DNA from: CAWCAW01 sp963714125
GTDB taxonomy: Bacteria > Actinomycetota > Acidimicrobiia > Acidimicrobiales > UBA8190
Assembly: GCA_963714125.1 (NCBI GenBank)
Contig: OY970234.1
Coordinates: 1,054,001-1,118,000, forward strand
Length of the DNA stretch: 64,000 bases
Reading direction: 5' to 3'
In this document: positions 62,756-64,000 of the stretch, piece after piece
Layout of the letters: every line of letters starts with the position of its first letter
How positions within the stretch are numbered: the first letter of the stretch is position 1
The notes under the pieces: generated by a model
The model's input: only the letters and a program-made list of their open reading frames with translations
Databases searched by the model: none
Told to the model about the DNA's origin: nothing
Program-made: the position numbers and the translations under genes

Positions 62756-63057
62756 CCATTTCGGGCAACTGGTATCTCGGCCTGTCGGTCGTGCTGTTCT
62801 CCATCGGGGCGCTGGGCGTGCTGGTGCGCCGCAACGTGCTCGTGATGCTCATGTGCGTCGAGCTCATGCTGAACGCCGCCAACTTGGCCTTCGTCACCTT
62901 CTCCCGCATGCTCAATGACATCGGGGGACAGGCGCTCGTCTTCTTCGTGTTGGTGGTGGCGGCGGCCGAGGTGGTGGTGGGGCTCGGCATCGTGGTGGCC
63001 CTGTTCCGCCGCCGTGCCTCGACCTCGGCCGACGACGTCCACATGTTGCGGGGATGA
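62752..63057 (+). CDS. nuoK: NADH-quinone oxidoreductase subunit K
   Basis: 101 aa, three transmembrane helices. The two membrane acidic residues of the proton path are present in CVELMLNAANLAFV and AAAEVVVGLGIVVALFRR. It overlaps nuoJ by GTGA. Confidence 0.95.
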   Translation: MTISGNWYLGLSVVLFSIGALGVLVRRNVLVMLMCVELMLNAANLAFVTFSRMLNDIGGQALVFFVLVVAAAEVVVGLGIVVALFRRRASTSADDVHMLRG

Positions 63058-63076
63058 CGGGAACCAACTGACGACC

Positions 63077-64000
63077 ATGCTGCACGCCGCTACCTACATG
63101 CCGGTCCTGCCCTTGGCAGGTTTCGTCGTTCTCGCGCTCTTCGGGCGCCGACTCGGTGACCCCTGGGCGGGATGGCTCGGAACTGCCACCGTCACGGGAG
63201 CCTTCGTGGCCGCCCTCATTACCTACGGAGGGTTGCTCGAGCGTCACTCCGGCGCGTCACGAGAGTTCATCTTGAACTGGTTCACCTGGATCCCCGTGGG
63301 TGGGCTGCAGGTGCACGCTGCGCTGCTCATCGACCCGCTGTCGATGACGATGGCGCTGTTCATCACCGGGGTGAGCGCCCTCATCCACCTGTACTCCATC
63401 GGCTACATGAAGGGCGACGCCGACTTTTCCAAGTTCTTCTTGTACCTGAACCTCTTTGTCGCCTCCATGTTGTTGCTGGTGCTCGGCGACAACCTCCTAT
63501 TCACCTTCGTGGGGTGGGAGGGGGTGGGGGTGTGCTCGTACTGGCTGGTGTCGTTCTGGTTCGGGCGCGACAGCGCGGCGAGTGCGGGCAAGAAGGCGTT
63601 CCTCTACAACCGGATCGCCGACGTCGGGTTCCTCCTCGCCATGTTCCTGGTCTTCGACAAGACGGGGACGCTGAACTACCGGGGCATCTTCGCCCACCTC
63701 TCGAGCATCGACCCCGCTTCGCGCACCGCCATCTGCCTCCTGCTCTTCGTGGCGGCGGCGGGCAAGTCGGCGCAGCTGCCGCTGTTCCCGTGGCTGGCCG
63801 ATGCCATGGAGGGCCCCACGCCCGTTTCCGCTCTCATCCACGCGGCCACGATGGTGACCGCCGGCGTCTACCTCATGTGCCGCATCGCGCCCTTGCTGGC
63901 GCTCTCGCATCCGGCCCAGCTGGTGGTGGCCTCGATCGGGGCGGCCACGGCCTTCATCGCCGCCCTCATAGGCTGCGGCCAGCAGGACATCAAGAAGGTG
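63077..64000 (+). CDS. nuoL: NADH-quinone oxidoreductase subunit L (5' part)
   Basis: The first 308 codons are present; the gene runs past the right edge. ATG 63077 lies 19 bp after nuoK. Antiporter-like features: VHAALLIDPLSMTMALFITGVSALIHLYSIGYM, FTFVGWEGVGVCSYWLVSFWF (Glu of the proton channel), AAGKSAQLPLFPWLADAMEGPTPVSALIHAATMVTAGVYL (conserved Lys). It pumps protons in the membrane arm. nuoM and nuoN are expected to follow outside the window. Confidence 0.95.
   Translation, partial: MLHAATYMPVLPLAGFVVLALFGRRLGDPWAGWLGTATVTGAFVAALITYGGLLERHSGASREFILNWFTWIPVGGLQVHAALLIDPLSMTMALFITGVSALIHLYSIGYMKGDADFSKFFLYLNLFVASMLLLVLGDNLLFTFVGWEGVGVCSYWLVSFWFGRDSAASAGKKAFLYNRIADVGFLLAMFLVFDKTGTLNYRGIFAHLSSIDPASRTAICLLLFVAAAGKSAQLPLFPWLADAMEGPTPVSALIHAATMVTAGVYLMCRIAPLLALSHPAQLVVASIGAATAFIAALIGCGQQDIKKV

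Overview
The window is GC-rich chromosomal DNA from an actinomycete-type bacterium, most likely a member of the Acidimicrobiia or a close relative. Evidence for this: a mycothiol glycosyltransferase (mshA), an F420-type luciferase-like oxidoreductase, a BldD orthologue, an RsiG-like anti-sigma factor, a nickel superoxide dismutase, heavy use of GTG/TTG starts, and surface proteins with 42-residue GYWxV..DGGxFxFG repeats that I associate with Acidimicrobiia. No phage, transposase, IS element or CRISPR array is visible. One tRNA (Lys, anticodon TTT) is present.

Layout. 0-3.2 kb: the tail of an unidentified extracytoplasmic protein, then a large secreted collagen-like protein. 3.2-12.2 kb: a DHFR/RibD-like reductase; a ferric-reductase-like / FMN-binding / ApbE flavin-transfer operon followed by an SCP2-PhyH protein; a universal stress protein; an HtrA protease; a secreted protein; and an SDR. 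12.4-19.3 kb: an FtsX-type permease, a frameshifted methyltransferase, an NlpC/P60 hydrolase, a frameshifted sulfatase and a BldD orthologue. 19.6-23.6 kb: a cell-surface module with an Ig-like secreted protein, a SipW-type signal peptidase, a TasA/camelysin-like protein and a pilin-like protein. 23.6-30 kb: assorted small enzymes, tRNA-Lys, a YVTN lipoprotein and a CAP-domain repeat protein. 30-39.3 kb: a cysteine desulfurase, a DksA-like protein, Ni-SOD with its protease, RsiG, an XRE regulator, mshA, a YbjN protein, proC, a small HTH protein, SAM hydroxide adenosyltransferase and an acyl-CoA synthetase. 39.4-40.4 kb: a less GC-rich patch. 40.4-47.3 kb: rex followed by the haem cluster hemA-hemC-cobA/hemD-hemB-hemL. 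47.4-50.6 kb: a tandem pair of paralogous membrane-anchored proteins. 51-64 kb: a geranylgeranyl-reductase-family protein divergent from the complex I operon nuoA to nuoL, which runs off the end of the window.

How it fits together. The hem cluster and rex link tetrapyrrole supply to NADH/NAD+ status next to a full respiratory complex I. The ApbE operon would covalently flavinylate its own FMN-binding partner. The sipW-tasA-Ig genes look like a self-contained surface-fibre export unit. Two predicted c-di-GMP effectors (BldD and RsiG) lie about 14 kb apart.

The observations I rate highest are: (1) an 11-bp tandem repeat between hemC and cobA/hemD that forms a ladder of overlapping five-codon mini-ORFs; (2) an RsiG-like protein carrying one perfect and one near-perfect c-di-GMP motif; (3) a repeated TANNNT-6 nt-start-codon arrangement implying leaderless transcription of many genes; (4) the collagen-like protein with nested repeats; (5) two genes broken by a single extra base in a short C/G run, which may be sequence error or real decay. 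All functional statements rest on family resemblance read by eye; no database search was run.
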